Part shown: positions 1-7,570 of the stretch, piece by piece | How the letters are laid out: each line of letters starts with the position of its first letter | How positions within the stretch are numbered: the stretch's first letter is position 1 | Origin: a virus | Strand: one strand, 5' to 3' | Virus record (IMG/VR): IMGVR_UViG_3300019888_000010 | Location: 1-39,847 of that record | DNA length: 39,847 nt | The notes under the pieces: model-generated | The model's input: the letters and a program-made list of their open reading frames with translations, nothing else | Told to the model about the DNA's origin: nothing | The model's database searches: none | Program-made: the position numbers and the translations under genes

Positions 1-809
1 CCCTCATCCGCCAGCGGCTGTTCATTCGGGACTTGGTCTCGGTGCAGCCGACCGGTCTGACGCACATCCCGTACCTCCAGGAGACGGCGAACGCGGCTGA
101 CGACGCCCTCATGACCAACGTCGCTGAGGGCGCGGCCAAGCCTGAAGTCCAGATGAGCTTCCTGCTGGCCGACTCGATGGTCCGCAAGATCGCCGGCTGG
201 ATTCCGGTCACCACCGAGCTGCTGGCGGACTCCACCACGATCCGGGGCTACATCGATGGCCGCCTGGAGTACATGGTCGCGTTGCGCGAAGAGGGCCAGA
301 TCCTCAACGGCAACGGCACCGCCCCGAACCTGCGGGGAATTCGGCAGACCTCGGGTCTCCAGCACCAGACCGACGTGGCCGGTACCGTCACGCTGGACCC
401 GATCCAGCGGATCGGGCTGTCCCTGGGCCTCATCGAGGTTGTCGGCGGCGAAGCAGATGGCGTCGCGATGAACCCGGCCGACTACTGGTCGATGGTGACC
501 ACTCGGTTCGCCAACCAGATGGATGGCGGTTTCTCCACCGGTTCCCCGTTCAACGCCCCGACCCCCACCGTGTGGGGCGTACCGGTCGTTCGCACCCCTA
601 GCATTCCGGTCGGCATCGCGCTGTCCGGTTCGTACAGCCAGGGCGCCACGATTTTCGACCGGGAGCAGACCACGATCCGTGTCGGCGACCAGCACAGCGA
701 CTACTTCACCAACAACAAGGTCGTCATCCTGGCGGAGAAGCGTGAAGCCCTGGCCGTGTTCCGGCCGGACTTTTTCTGCGAGGTCGACCTGACCGCCGTG
801 GTCGCGTAA
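1..809 (+). CDS. Major capsid protein, C-terminal part (gene continues from 39300)
   Basis: This is the C-terminal 269 or so residues of an HK97-fold major capsid protein, the main building block of the icosahedral head. The reading frame is open from the first bases of the window and ends with TAA at 807-809. It joins in frame with the start at 39300 through the repeat shared by both window ends, giving one protein of 409 residues. Typical features are the capsid-type segment on activity to a preformed shell (VPVVRTPSIPVG, then VVILAEKREALAVFRPDFF near the C-terminus) and the position after portal and protease genes. An internal ATG at 33 is not the start; the frame is open before it. A strong hairpin follows the stop. 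The family call is from sequence pattern and gene order and is firm. Confidence 0.93.
   Translation, partial: LIRQRLFIRDLVSVQPTGLTHIPYLQETANAADDALMTNVAEGAAKPEVQMSFLLADSMVRKIAGWIPVTTELLADSTTIRGYIDGRLEYMVALREEGQILNGNGTAPNLRGIRQTSGLQHQTDVAGTVTLDPIQRIGLSLGLIEVVGGEADGVAMNPADYWSMVTTRFANQMDGGFSTGSPFNAPTPTVWGVPVVRTPSIPVGIALSGSYSQGATIFDREQTTIRVGDQHSDYFTNNKVVILAEKREALAVFRPDFFCEVDLTAVVA
2..127. repeat. 126-bp exact terminal direct repeat, left copy
   Basis: These bases are identical to 39722-39847. The match stops at base 1 (c here, g at 39721). The repeat lies inside the capsid gene and restores its frame when the ends are merged, so it is most simply the overlap left by assembling a circular or circularly permuted molecule, rather than a true phage terminal repeat. 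Confidence 0.95.
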
Positions 810-825
810 CTCTCACCCGTAGGCA

Positions 826-859
826 CCGCCCCCGGCCGGCTCACGGCGGCCGGGGGCGG
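826..859 (+). terminator. Hairpin after the capsid gene (terminator-like)
   Basis: A perfect 12-bp GC-only stem (826-837 with 848-859) with a 10-nt loop lies 17 bases after the capsid stop codon. There is no clear T-run. In phages such hairpins often lower transcription after the abundantly needed capsid gene; here that is inferred. Confidence 0.6.
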
Positions 860-879
860 CTTACCAAGGAAGAATCGCC

Positions 880-1290
880 ATGCTGAAGAAAACGGCTGAG
901 GGCAAGTGCCCCGTCTGCGGGCAGGCGCAGTGTGGCGAGCTTGAACAGGCCTACGGAGTGGCCGCCTTCAGCTCATCGTTCGACCCAGGCAAGACCGTCG
1001 CTGCCGATCGCGTCGACAAGGTCACCGTCACCGATCGGGTGTTCTACGGCGGCCACCTGGTCTACACGTCCGGTGATCGGGTGGACCGGTTCCACGCCGA
1101 CGAGATGGGTGCGATGTACGCGTCCGACGAGGAGTTGACCGAGGTGTCCCTAGAAGAGTTCATCAAGGCCCGGGACAACGAGGACAAGCGCGAGGGTCGC
1201 GATCGGCCACGACGAGAGGTCGGCAAAAAGACCCCGCCACGTCGCAGGCCCAAGGCCAAGGGTTCCGAAACCCCCAACGAGACGGGCTGA
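880..1290 (+). CDS. Hypothetical protein after capsid, N-terminal Cys pair and basic tail
   Basis: This encodes 136 residues. The ATG is preceded by AAGGA at a good distance. Near the N-terminus there is a CPVCGQAQCG segment (residues about 10-19), which could bind zinc. The middle is acidic, and the C-terminal third is rich in Arg, Lys and Pro. It lies between the capsid gene and the first head-tail connector gene, so a structural or head-assembly role is likely. I do not recognise the family. The gene ends 3 bases before the next start, indicating one operon. Confidence 0.7.
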   Translation: MLKKTAEGKCPVCGQAQCGELEQAYGVAAFSSSFDPGKTVAADRVDKVTVTDRVFYGGHLVYTSGDRVDRFHADEMGAMYASDEELTEVSLEEFIKARDNEDKREGRDRPRREVGKKTPPRRRPKAKGSETPNETG

Positions 1291-1293
1291 TCG

Positions 1294-1881
1294 ATGTCCC
1301 AGACCCTCGTCACAGAAGAGCGCTACCGGGCGCTGACCGGCGACCTGACCACCAGCCAGGTCGACGTGCTGCGCAACCTGGATCGGGCCGTACGGGCCTG
1401 CTGCGGCAAGCTCAACCGGCCGGAGGGCGGGATGGAGTCGGCCGTACGCACCGAGACCGGTTACGAGTACGGCCACCGGCTATCCCCGATCTGCACTCCC
1501 GTCACCGACGGCCCGACCGTCATCCCCACCCCGGGCCAGCCGAACAACGATTTTGACGACGCCTGGATTTGGGCCGGTTTCGCCAACCCGGAGCTGCACC
1601 GTCGCCGGAAGGTGACCTTCACCTACACGGGCGGCTGGACGGCGTACGACGGCGTGACCCCGCTGCCCGCCGACATCGAGGACGCGATCGTTGCGGCCGC
1701 CTCGTACCTCAGCTTCCCGGTGGCCCGTACGCCTGGCCTTCAGCTGACCGGCGCCAAGAGCGCCGCCGTCGGCGACGTGTCCGTGTCATACGGTTCGCCC
1801 ATCGCCCAGCCCGGCCAGATCCCGGCTGGGACGTTCGACTGCATCCTGAGCTACCGCAACCGAGGATTGGGGGCCGTGTGA
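1294..1881 (+). CDS. Head-tail connector protein (gp6-like adaptor)
   Basis: This encodes 195 residues. The pattern of an N-terminal 'ERYRALTGD' helical segment, a central strand 'VTFTYTGGW' and the segment 'LPADIEDAIVAAASY' (residues about 125-139) is characteristic of phage head-tail connector proteins of the HK97 gp6 / SPP1 gp15 type. These form the ring below the portal that opens the way to the tail. The position directly after the capsid block fits. The stop overlaps the next start by one base (TGATG), suggesting coupled translation. The family call rests on pattern and order, not on a search. Confidence 0.75.
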   Translation: MSQTLVTEERYRALTGDLTTSQVDVLRNLDRAVRACCGKLNRPEGGMESAVRTETGYEYGHRLSPICTPVTDGPTVIPTPGQPNNDFDDAWIWAGFANPELHRRRKVTFTYTGGWTAYDGVTPLPADIEDAIVAAASYLSFPVARTPGLQLTGAKSAAVGDVSVSYGSPIAQPGQIPAGTFDCILSYRNRGLGAV

Positions 1882-2189
1882 TGGCCGAGGAAACGCCTGT
1901 GGCGGACGATGTCGCGGACTACGTGAAGAGCGTCCAGGACCGCCAGGACATGCGCAACGAGGCGGCGGGAGTTGCCACACCCGACAACCTCCCGGAGCGC
2001 CTGGAGGTCGCTGAGGCGGCCGCCGACGGCCCGACCTCCGTCACGATCACGGCGCCGGTCGGCACCGAGCACCACCACTTGCTCACCGAGCTGATCGAGC
2101 ACCTGAAGGCGTTCCCCACCCACGTCCAGATCACCGAGCACGTGGGGCGTGGCGTTGAGGCGACCGCCACCGAAGAGGTGGCCGAGTAA
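1881..2189 (+). CDS. Small hypothetical head-tail region protein
   Basis: This encodes 102 residues starting at the ATG that overlaps the previous stop (TGATG at 1879-1883); the frame is open further upstream but that part is a shadow of the connector gene. The protein is acidic. It contains 'SVTITAPVGTEHHHLLTELIEHLKAFPTHVQI', a likely strand followed by an amphipathic helix. I do not recognise the family. Its place between two connector genes suggests a minor head or neck role, which is inferred only from position. Confidence 0.65.
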   Translation: MAEETPVADDVADYVKSVQDRQDMRNEAAGVATPDNLPERLEVAEAAADGPTSVTITAPVGTEHHHLLTELIEHLKAFPTHVQITEHVGRGVEATATEEVAE

Positions 2190-2191
2190 CC

Positions 2192-2584
2192 ATGGCGCTC
2201 CCGCTGGCGACAACGACGTTCACCATCCACCGGTTGGTGGCCCTGGTGAGCCTTGCCGATCCGCTGCGGGACCCGGACGGCGCCGGCTACGGCACCGAGA
2301 GCGACGGCCCCGGCCCGCTGGACACGTCGGCGTACGAGGACGTGGCGTCCGGCGTACGAGGCACGGTGAGCGGGCCGGGGGGCGGCGAACAGGACGTTGG
2401 CGGGTCGCAGGAATTGGTCAGCTGGCGTATCGACCTGGACCCGTGCGACCTGCGCCATGACGACGAGATCACCGACGAACAGACCGGCGTCCGTTACCGT
2501 GTGACCTGGGCGGTTCCCCGTAACGGGCTGGGGCTGGACCACATGACCGGCGCCGTCCGGACAGTGAAGGGGGCAGCTCAGTGA
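2192..2584 (+). CDS. Putative head-closure / head-tail joining protein
   Basis: This encodes 130 residues and begins two bases after the previous stop. The C-terminal half ('DEITDEQTGVRYRVTWAVP' and 'GLDHMTGAVRTVKG', residues about 92-127) has the beta-rich 'D-x-I-x-D...G..Y.V' pattern typical of head-closure or head-tail joining proteins (HK97 gp7 / SPP1 gp16 type). These proteins seal the portal after packaging. The order connector, closure protein, then tail-terminator-type proteins matches siphoviruses. It overlaps the next gene by four bases (GTGA). Confidence 0.65.
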   Translation: MALPLATTTFTIHRLVALVSLADPLRDPDGAGYGTESDGPGPLDTSAYEDVASGVRGTVSGPGGGEQDVGGSQELVSWRIDLDPCDLRHDDEITDEQTGVRYRVTWAVPRNGLGLDHMTGAVRTVKGAAQ

Positions 2585-3006
2585 CCACTGTCTTCCCCGA
2601 CATCGAGGGAGCCGTTCGGACCTGGCTGCGTAACCATCCGGTGGTCGGTCCGATGATCGCCAACAAACACGCCTATTTCGCGGTGCCGGCGGGGGACAAA
2701 CCGCCGTCGCCGATGATCATCGTTTCCCGGTTGGGCGGTGCTCCCCAGGTCGGGGAGGCTCCGCTGGACAACGGCAGGATCGAATTCGCCGTTTGGGCCG
2801 ACACGAAACACGCGTCATCTCAGGTCGAGTTGGCGCTGTGCGCGGCCTTGTTCGACATGGCCACAGAGCAGCTTGACGCTGGTGTGGTCGGGCACGGGGC
2901 CCAAATCGAGTCACGGGTCTGGCTTCCAGATCCCGGCTCGACGTTGGGCCGGTATTTGGTGACCGCCATGGTCATCGCCGTTGCTGGCCAGCTCGGGCCA
3001 GCGTAA
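2581..3006 (+). CDS. Putative tail terminator / tail completion protein
   Basis: This encodes 141 residues from a GTG start that overlaps the preceding stop. The start 'DIEGAVRTWLRNHPVVGPMIANKHAYFAVPAGDKP' followed by 'PMIIVSRLGG', 'RIEFAVWADTK' and a helical region 'ELALCAALFDM' resembles small tail-completion proteins that cap the tail tube where it meets the head. Gene order (just before a gp10-like gene and the major tail protein) supports this. The exact family is uncertain; the neck gene order is slightly unusual because the gp10-like gene follows instead of precedes. Confidence 0.6.
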   Translation: MTTVFPDIEGAVRTWLRNHPVVGPMIANKHAYFAVPAGDKPPSPMIIVSRLGGAPQVGEAPLDNGRIEFAVWADTKHASSQVELALCAALFDMATEQLDAGVVGHGAQIESRVWLPDPGSTLGRYLVTAMVIAVAGQLGPA

Positions 3007-3009
3007 AGA

Positions 3010-3063
3010 ATGGAGCCCATCGTGGAACTTTCTAACAGGCGCAGACCACTCGACGGTATGTAG
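3010..3063 (+). CDS. 17-residue mini-ORF overlapping the next start
   Basis: An ATG at 3010 opens a 17-codon frame (MEPIVELSNRRRPLDGM) ending in TAG at 3061-3063. The last base of the stop is the first base of the GTG start of the next gene (TAGTG). It could be a translation-coupling leader for the gp10-like gene. It could also be chance; there is no independent evidence that the peptide is made. Confidence 0.3.
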   Translation: MEPIVELSNRRRPLDGM

Positions 3064-3344
3064 TGACTACCGTCCGGGTGTATCCCGGCGCTATCACCGA
3101 GCTGATCCGTTCCCCCGGCTGCCAGGGCGACCTGGACCGTCGGGCGCGCAACGTTGAGCGCTACCAGGTTGACCGCGTCGCGGTGGACACCGGCCGGCTG
3201 AAGGCCAGCATCCACACGGAGAAGATTGCCGACGGCCGGCGCATCGGGACCAGCCTCTACTACGGCATTTACGTCGAGCTGGGGACCCGTCACATGCACG
3301 CACAGCCGTTCGTGCGGCCGTCGGCGGACGCCGCCCGCTTGTAA
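3063..3344 (+). CDS. HK97 gp10-like neck/tail component
   Basis: This encodes 93 residues from a GTG. It carries the hallmark pattern of the HK97 gp10-like family: 'DTGRLKASIH' (residues about 43-52), then 'YYGIYVELGTRHMHAQPFVRPS' at the C-terminus. Members sit at the head-tail interface or help tail assembly. At 93 residues it is shorter than usual for the family (often 110-150). The start GTG is preceded by no obvious strong ribosome site; translation is probably coupled to the upstream mini-ORF. A hairpin follows the stop. Confidence 0.8.
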   Translation: MTTVRVYPGAITELIRSPGCQGDLDRRARNVERYQVDRVAVDTGRLKASIHTEKIADGRRIGTSLYYGIYVELGTRHMHAQPFVRPSADAARL

Positions 3345-3349
3345 GGATT

Positions 3350-3370
3350 CCCCCGGCCGCCGGCCGGGGG
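3350..3370 (+). terminator. GC-rich hairpin before the major tail protein gene
   Basis: A 9-bp perfect stem (3350-3358 with 3362-3370) with a 3-nt loop lies 5 bases after the gp10-like stop. There is no T-run. It may be a weak terminator or an mRNA processing/stability element that sets the level of the major tail protein message. Confidence 0.45.
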
Positions 3371-3395
3371 TGAGCCCGAACGAAAGGGGGCAGTC

Positions 3396-4190
3396 GTGGG
3401 TACTGCTCAGAATGTCAAGCTCGGCCCGGGGCTGCTCTATCTGGCCCCGGTAGGGACGGCCGAACCGGCCGACCTGTCCACCCCCTGGGCGACGGTATCG
3501 CCGCTCTGGACGCCGCTCGGTTACACCGACGCCGGCAGCACGTTCAAGTACGCGCTGGCGACCAGCACCGTCGACGTGGCCGAAGAGCTGCTCCCGATCC
3601 GCAACGAGACGACCGGCGTCGATGTGTCGGTGGCGTTCGACGCGGCCGAGATCACCGCGACGAACCTGTCGCGGGCGCTCAACGGTGGCACCATCTCGAC
3701 CAGCGCGACGCTGATCGGGACAGCCACCATCGTGGCGACCACGGACACGATCACCAGCTCGGTGGCGCACTCGCTGGCCATCGGTGACAAGGTTGTGTTC
3801 GGCGCGATGACGGCCGGGGCCCCGATCGTGGCGGGCACCATCTACTACGTCAAGACGGTGCCCACCTCGACCACGCTGACCATCTCGGCCAGCCTTGGTG
3901 GTGTCGTCCTGGACATCACCACCGACGGTTCGAGCGCGTCGATCAGCAAGTCCCTGGGCGTGGTGACGTTCCTGCCGCCAGTCCCGGGCACCGAGGTCCG
4001 CACGGCTCTCGGCTGGGAGAGCCAGGACCACTTTGAGCGCTGGGTGTGGCGCAAGTGCCTGAACACGGGAGATGTCACCATCAACCGCAAAAAGGCGCCC
4101 GACAAGTCCACCATCCCGATGGAATTCCACGCTGAAGTGGTCACGGGCGCGCTGCCGTTCGTGTCGTTGTTCGCCGACACGTTCAAGTAA
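3396..4190 (+). CDS. Major tail tube protein with an inserted beta domain
   Basis: This encodes 264 residues from a GTG preceded by a strong purine-rich site (GAAAGGGGGC). The start 'NVKLGPGLLYLAPVGTAEP', the segment 'GYTDAGSTFKYA' and the C-terminal 'IPMEFHAEV...PFVSLFAD' are typical of actinophage major tail proteins, which stack as rings to form the tail tube. Residues about 110-178 ('TDTITSSVAHSLAIGDKVVFGAM' through 'STTLTISASLGG') look like a separate beta domain of the FCCH/Ig-like type inserted into the fold, probably on the tube surface. The position directly before the tail chaperone genes fits well. Confidence 0.85.
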   Translation: MGTAQNVKLGPGLLYLAPVGTAEPADLSTPWATVSPLWTPLGYTDAGSTFKYALATSTVDVAEELLPIRNETTGVDVSVAFDAAEITATNLSRALNGGTISTSATLIGTATIVATTDTITSSVAHSLAIGDKVVFGAMTAGAPIVAGTIYYVKTVPTSTTLTISASLGGVVLDITTDGSSASISKSLGVVTFLPPVPGTEVRTALGWESQDHFERWVWRKCLNTGDVTINRKKAPDKSTIPMEFHAEVVTGALPFVSLFADTFK

Positions 4191-4235
4191 TTCCCTGTAA
4201 CACCAACGAAAACCCAACAAGAGGAAGGGTCAACC

Positions 4236-4706
4236 GTGAGTGACTCTGTGACACTGACGATCGCCGGCAGGGAATTCCCCTGCCGGCGAACGTTGCCGAT
4301 GTGGCAGCTGATGAAGATGACCAAGGCGATGAAGTCGTCGGACATGTCCAAGCAGATGATCGGGATGTACGACGCCGTTCTTTCCTTGGTCACTCCCGAT
4401 GTTCGGGAAGACCTGGACGAATACCTGTCCGATGTGGATGTCGACCCGGAGGAATTCGCCAAGGTCATCGGCGAGGCCCTGCAAAAACTGGCCGGCCGCC
4501 CAAAGGACAGCGAGACGCCCTCCTCCTCCTCACCGTTCTTGGAGAATCCGAGTCCGTCATCTCAGGTCGTCTCGTTGCAGCCGGACATCAGCCCCCAGCC
4601 CATCCCCGAAACTCCGACCATGGACAAAGTCCTGACTCCGGAGGAATACCGGGCGATGACGATGAAATTCGAATCGGCGAGGAAGGCCGGTATTCAGCCA
4701 GGCTAG
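4236..4706 (+). CDS. Tail assembly chaperone, short form (gpG-like)
   Basis: This encodes 156 residues from a GTG with GGAAGG upstream. The first 90 or so residues ('LTIAGREFPCRRTLPMWQLMKMTKAMKS...DPEEFAKVIGEALQKLAGRPK') match the helical domain of tail assembly chaperones; a low-complexity Ser/Pro linker and a short helix ('LTPEEYRAMTMKFESARKAG') follow. These proteins coat the tape measure during tail building and are not in the mature virion. The position between the major tail protein and the tape measure is diagnostic. A second, longer product by frameshifting is likely (see the entry 4236-4876). Confidence 0.85.
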   Translation: MSDSVTLTIAGREFPCRRTLPMWQLMKMTKAMKSSDMSKQMIGMYDAVLSLVTPDVREDLDEYLSDVDVDPEEFAKVIGEALQKLAGRPKDSETPSSSSPFLENPSPSSQVVSLQPDISPQPIPETPTMDKVLTPEEYRAMTMKFESARKAGIQPG

Positions 4707-4876
4707 CCATGTTCGACGCGATCGGCCTCGAGTTGATCTTGGACTACATGTACTGGGTCCTGGTAGAAGGCAAGACGGCGGACGAGCGCATCGAGCTGGA
4801 CGACATGTTGAATGGCACCAGCGAAGAGAACGACCGACAGGCACGGCGAGAGTTTGTTCGTTCGATGGGTGGATAA
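4236..4876 (+). CDS. Tail assembly chaperone, long form by candidate -1 frameshift (gpGT-like)
   Basis: The frame at -1 relative to the gpG-like gene is open through this region and ends at 4876 with 'MFDAIGLELILDYMYWVLVEGK...ARREFVRSMGG', a helical segment that looks like a genuine T domain. A canonical slippery heptamer C-CCA-AAG occurs at 4499-4505 in the correct phase; slipping there gives 90 residues of G plus 123 residues of the -1 frame, 213 in total. An alternative is that the T part is translated independently from the ATG at 4709, two bases after the G stop (55 residues). Between 4506 and 4708 the zero frame looks more protein-like than the -1 frame, which keeps the second option open. 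Confidence 0.55.
4499..4505 (+). other. Candidate -1 ribosomal slippery site CCCAAAG
   Basis: The heptamer reads C|CCA|AAG in the gpG frame, fitting X-XXY-YYZ. It lies in the C-terminal part of the chaperone domain, directly before the Ser/Pro linker. No strong pseudoknot was identified by eye. Confidence 0.55.
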
Positions 4877-4891
4877 GGGAGGTGGTCGACA

Positions 4892-7570
4892 ATGACTAGT
4901 GTCGCCGAGGCATTCGTGGATCTGAAGTTCCAGCAGAATTTGGAGCGGGATTTGCATGCGATCATGGCGTCCATTGGCGACCAGACGGTGACCCTGGACG
5001 GCGACACGACGAAGCTGCGTGACGCCATCCGGGCCGCCACCCTGCACAACATCAAGGTGACCGTCGACGGCGACACCACGGCGCTGAAAGACTCCATCCG
5101 CAACGTCCTGACTGAGATCCACTCCATCACCATCAACGTCGACGGAGACACCACGGCGCTGCGTGAGGCCATCCGGGTGGCGTCCAGGGATCTGCTGGGC
5201 AGCATCAAAATCAAGCTGGAGCTGGACAACGCGTCGGTGGCCAACATCCGAGCGCAGGCGACGATTCTGCACCGGTATCTGGTGGCCCTGTTCAACAACA
5301 TCCCGATCCGGTTCGAGATAAACGACCTGGCGGGCTTGCTGGCACAGCTGGCGGCCATCCAGGCGCTGATCGCTTCCATCGGGGCTGGGGGCGGAGGTGG
5401 TGGACCAGGCGGTGCTAGCAGCAGCGTTCCCGGGTTGATCAAATTCCTTGGTGTGCTGGACGCCATCCTGATCATCCTCCCGCAAGTGGTGGCGGCCATG
5501 GGATGGCTGATCGGCAACTTCGCTGAGCTGCTTCCTATCGTTCTCACCGCAGCCCCGGCCATGCTGGAGCTTGTCGGGGTCTTTGGCGTGGTAGCTCTGG
5601 CCACCCAGGGAATGGGTGCGGCCCTGTCCGCTGCGGCGACGGGGAACGTCAAGGCGTTCGACAAGGCGATGAAACAGCTCACGCCGTCGGCGCAGGCGTT
5701 CGTGCGGGAGCTGCTCAAATTCGGACCGGCGTTCAAGGACATCCAGAAGTCCATCCAACAGGTGCTGTTCGCTGGCCTGGACAAGTGGATTGACAAGGCA
5801 GTCAAGACCAGCCTGCCGGCGCTCAAAAAGAGCCTGGACATCGTCGCCGGACAGCTGAACCTGGTCGCCGGCACGGTCTTGCACGCGCTCTCCATCCCCG
5901 CGACCGCCCATGACTTGCTGGCCACCTTCGTCGGGCTCAACGGCGGGGCCAAGTCACTGTCTGGGGAGATGGGTCACCTCGTTGAGACGTTCCTGCGGGT
6001 GTCCAACGTGGCCAGCGGCCCGCTGGGCGGCATCCTCCAGGGCTTCGCCACCGACCTGGACAACCTGTGGAAGTCCACCAAGGCGGCGTCAGAGGACGGG
6101 TCCCTGGGCATATTCATCCAGCGGGCGGCGGACCGGTTCACCGAGCTGTGGAACACCGTCAAACAGGTCATCTCCATCCTGAACTCGTTCGGTTCGGCGG
6201 CCGGGGATGCCGGTGTCAACTTCAAGCCGCTACTGGGGCTGATCACCGACTGGGCCAACTATTTCAAGTCGCCAGAGGGACAAGCCAAGCTCAAAGAGTT
6301 TTTTGCCAACGCTCAGACGGCAATCCAGAACCTGAAGCCGCTTGTCGAACAGTTGGCCACTGCGATGGGTCACCTGATCGACTTTCTCGGCCAGATGGCC
6401 GCACACCAGGACTGGTCGAGCATCACCGAGCTGATAGGACACCTAAACGACCTGTGGACCACGGTGGACAAGCAGCCGAACACCAGCAACGTCATCCAGA
6501 CAGTGTTGAATCCACTGGGGTGGGTCATCGCTGTTTCGTTCATCACCAACCAAATAATCAATTTCTACAACTGGCTGGGAACGCCGTCGGTCCAGGGCAA
6601 CCCCTGGGGTCGTACATTGCAGGCCGTGTTGAACCCCTTGGGTTGGGCCCAGGGTATCCAGTACGTAGTCCAGCAGATCACCGCGTTCTACAACTGGCTG
6701 GCAACGCCGTCGGTCCAGGGCAACCCCTGGGGCCGTACCTTGCAGGCCGTGGTGAATCCACTGGGATGGGTGCAAGCCCTGAAGTGGGTGGCTGATCAAC
6801 TGACGGCTTTTGGTACATGGCTTGGAAACTGGGCGGTTGGGTTGTTCCCGAACCTGGGCAGCGCATTTCTGACAGCGGGAACAAACGCCATCTCTGGATT
6901 CAAGAACGCGATATCCATCGGCCTGAACAACACAGACTCACTCCTGTCTGGATTCCCCGGCCGGGCGTCCGGCGCCGTGTCACCCACTAGCGGTGCGATG
7001 GGTAAGCGTGCCCAGGAAGCGATGGATTCCTTAAGGGCCGGTTTCACCAATGGCCTGAACAACGCGGTGTCGGTACTGCGGTCGGTGGCCAGCCGAGCGC
7101 AGTCAGCCGTCGGCTACCTGGGAAACGTGCTGTTCGGGGCCGGGGCGACGTTGATGGACGGTTTGCGGGCCGGCATCCAGCAAGGGGTGGACCAAATCAG
7201 GTCCATTCTTGCCCAGGTCACCAGCATGCTGCCCAGCTGGAAAGGCCCGCTCGACCTGGACAGGGTGTTGCTGACGCCCAACGGCGTGGCCCTCATGCAG
7301 GGATTCATGGCCGGTATCGAAAACCAGGTACCGGCGTTGCAGTCCCAGCTGTCGGGGATCACTGGCGGGCTGTCTCTGGCGGCCGGGGGACTGACGACGC
7401 CGTCCGTGCTGGGCGGTCAGTTGACCGTACGGGCCAGCGACAACGCCAACCGGGACATCCAGACCTTGCTCAACAAGCTCATCGATGCCGTCAAGTCCGT
7501 CGGCCCGGAAGTGGGAGACACCATCAACGGCCAAGGCCGCAACCTCACTCAGTCCCGTAGGGGGTCGTGA
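4892..7570 (+). CDS. Tape measure protein
   Basis: This 892-residue protein is the longest in the genome and follows the chaperone gene. GGGAGGTGGTCG precedes the ATG. It sets tail length; at the usual 1.5 Angstrom per residue it predicts a tail of about 130 nm. The N-terminus has three related segments around 'DGDTTxLRDAIR' (residues about 30-85). A Gly run and hydrophobic stretches follow (residues about 165-255), typical of tape measures that contact membrane. Residues 536-650 hold nearly three copies of a 41-residue repeat with 'NPLGW' and 'TPSVQGNPWGRTL'. No lytic domain was recognised. The stop overlaps the next ATG by one base. Confidence 0.9.
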   Translation: MTSVAEAFVDLKFQQNLERDLHAIMASIGDQTVTLDGDTTKLRDAIRAATLHNIKVTVDGDTTALKDSIRNVLTEIHSITINVDGDTTALREAIRVASRDLLGSIKIKLELDNASVANIRAQATILHRYLVALFNNIPIRFEINDLAGLLAQLAAIQALIASIGAGGGGGGPGGASSSVPGLIKFLGVLDAILIILPQVVAAMGWLIGNFAELLPIVLTAAPAMLELVGVFGVVALATQGMGAALSAAATGNVKAFDKAMKQLTPSAQAFVRELLKFGPAFKDIQKSIQQVLFAGLDKWIDKAVKTSLPALKKSLDIVAGQLNLVAGTVLHALSIPATAHDLLATFVGLNGGAKSLSGEMGHLVETFLRVSNVASGPLGGILQGFATDLDNLWKSTKAASEDGSLGIFIQRAADRFTELWNTVKQVISILNSFGSAAGDAGVNFKPLLGLITDWANYFKSPEGQAKLKEFFANAQTAIQNLKPLVEQLATAMGHLIDFLGQMAAHQDWSSITELIGHLNDLWTTVDKQPNTSNVIQTVLNPLGWVIAVSFITNQIINFYNWLGTPSVQGNPWGRTLQAVLNPLGWAQGIQYVVQQITAFYNWLATPSVQGNPWGRTLQAVVNPLGWVQALKWVADQLTAFGTWLGNWAVGLFPNLGSAFLTAGTNAISGFKNAISIGLNNTDSLLSGFPGRASGAVSPTSGAMGKRAQEAMDSLRAGFTNGLNNAVSVLRSVASRAQSAVGYLGNVLFGAGATLMDGLRAGIQQGVDQIRSILAQVTSMLPSWKGPLDLDRVLLTPNGVALMQGFMAGIENQVPALQSQLSGITGGLSLAAGGLTTPSVLGGQLTVRASDNANRDIQTLLNKLIDAVKSVGPEVGDTINGQGRNLTQSRRGS
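6497..6841 (+). repeat. 123-bp tandem repeat in the tape measure gene
   Basis: Nearly three units with a period of 123 bp (6497-6619, 6620-6742, 6743 to about 6841). Each encodes 41 residues with Q-x-V-x-NPLGW at the start and FYNWL in the middle; the first two also share the end TPSVQGNPWGRTL. Units one and two are nearly identical in DNA over their second half, so the duplication is fairly recent. Confidence 0.85.

Noticed and set aside
2820-4220. Long open frame on the - strand (466 codons) opposite the neck and major tail genes.
   Set aside because: High-GC shadow: the product is Arg/Gly/Pro-rich with no family pattern, and the + strand genes are clearly real.
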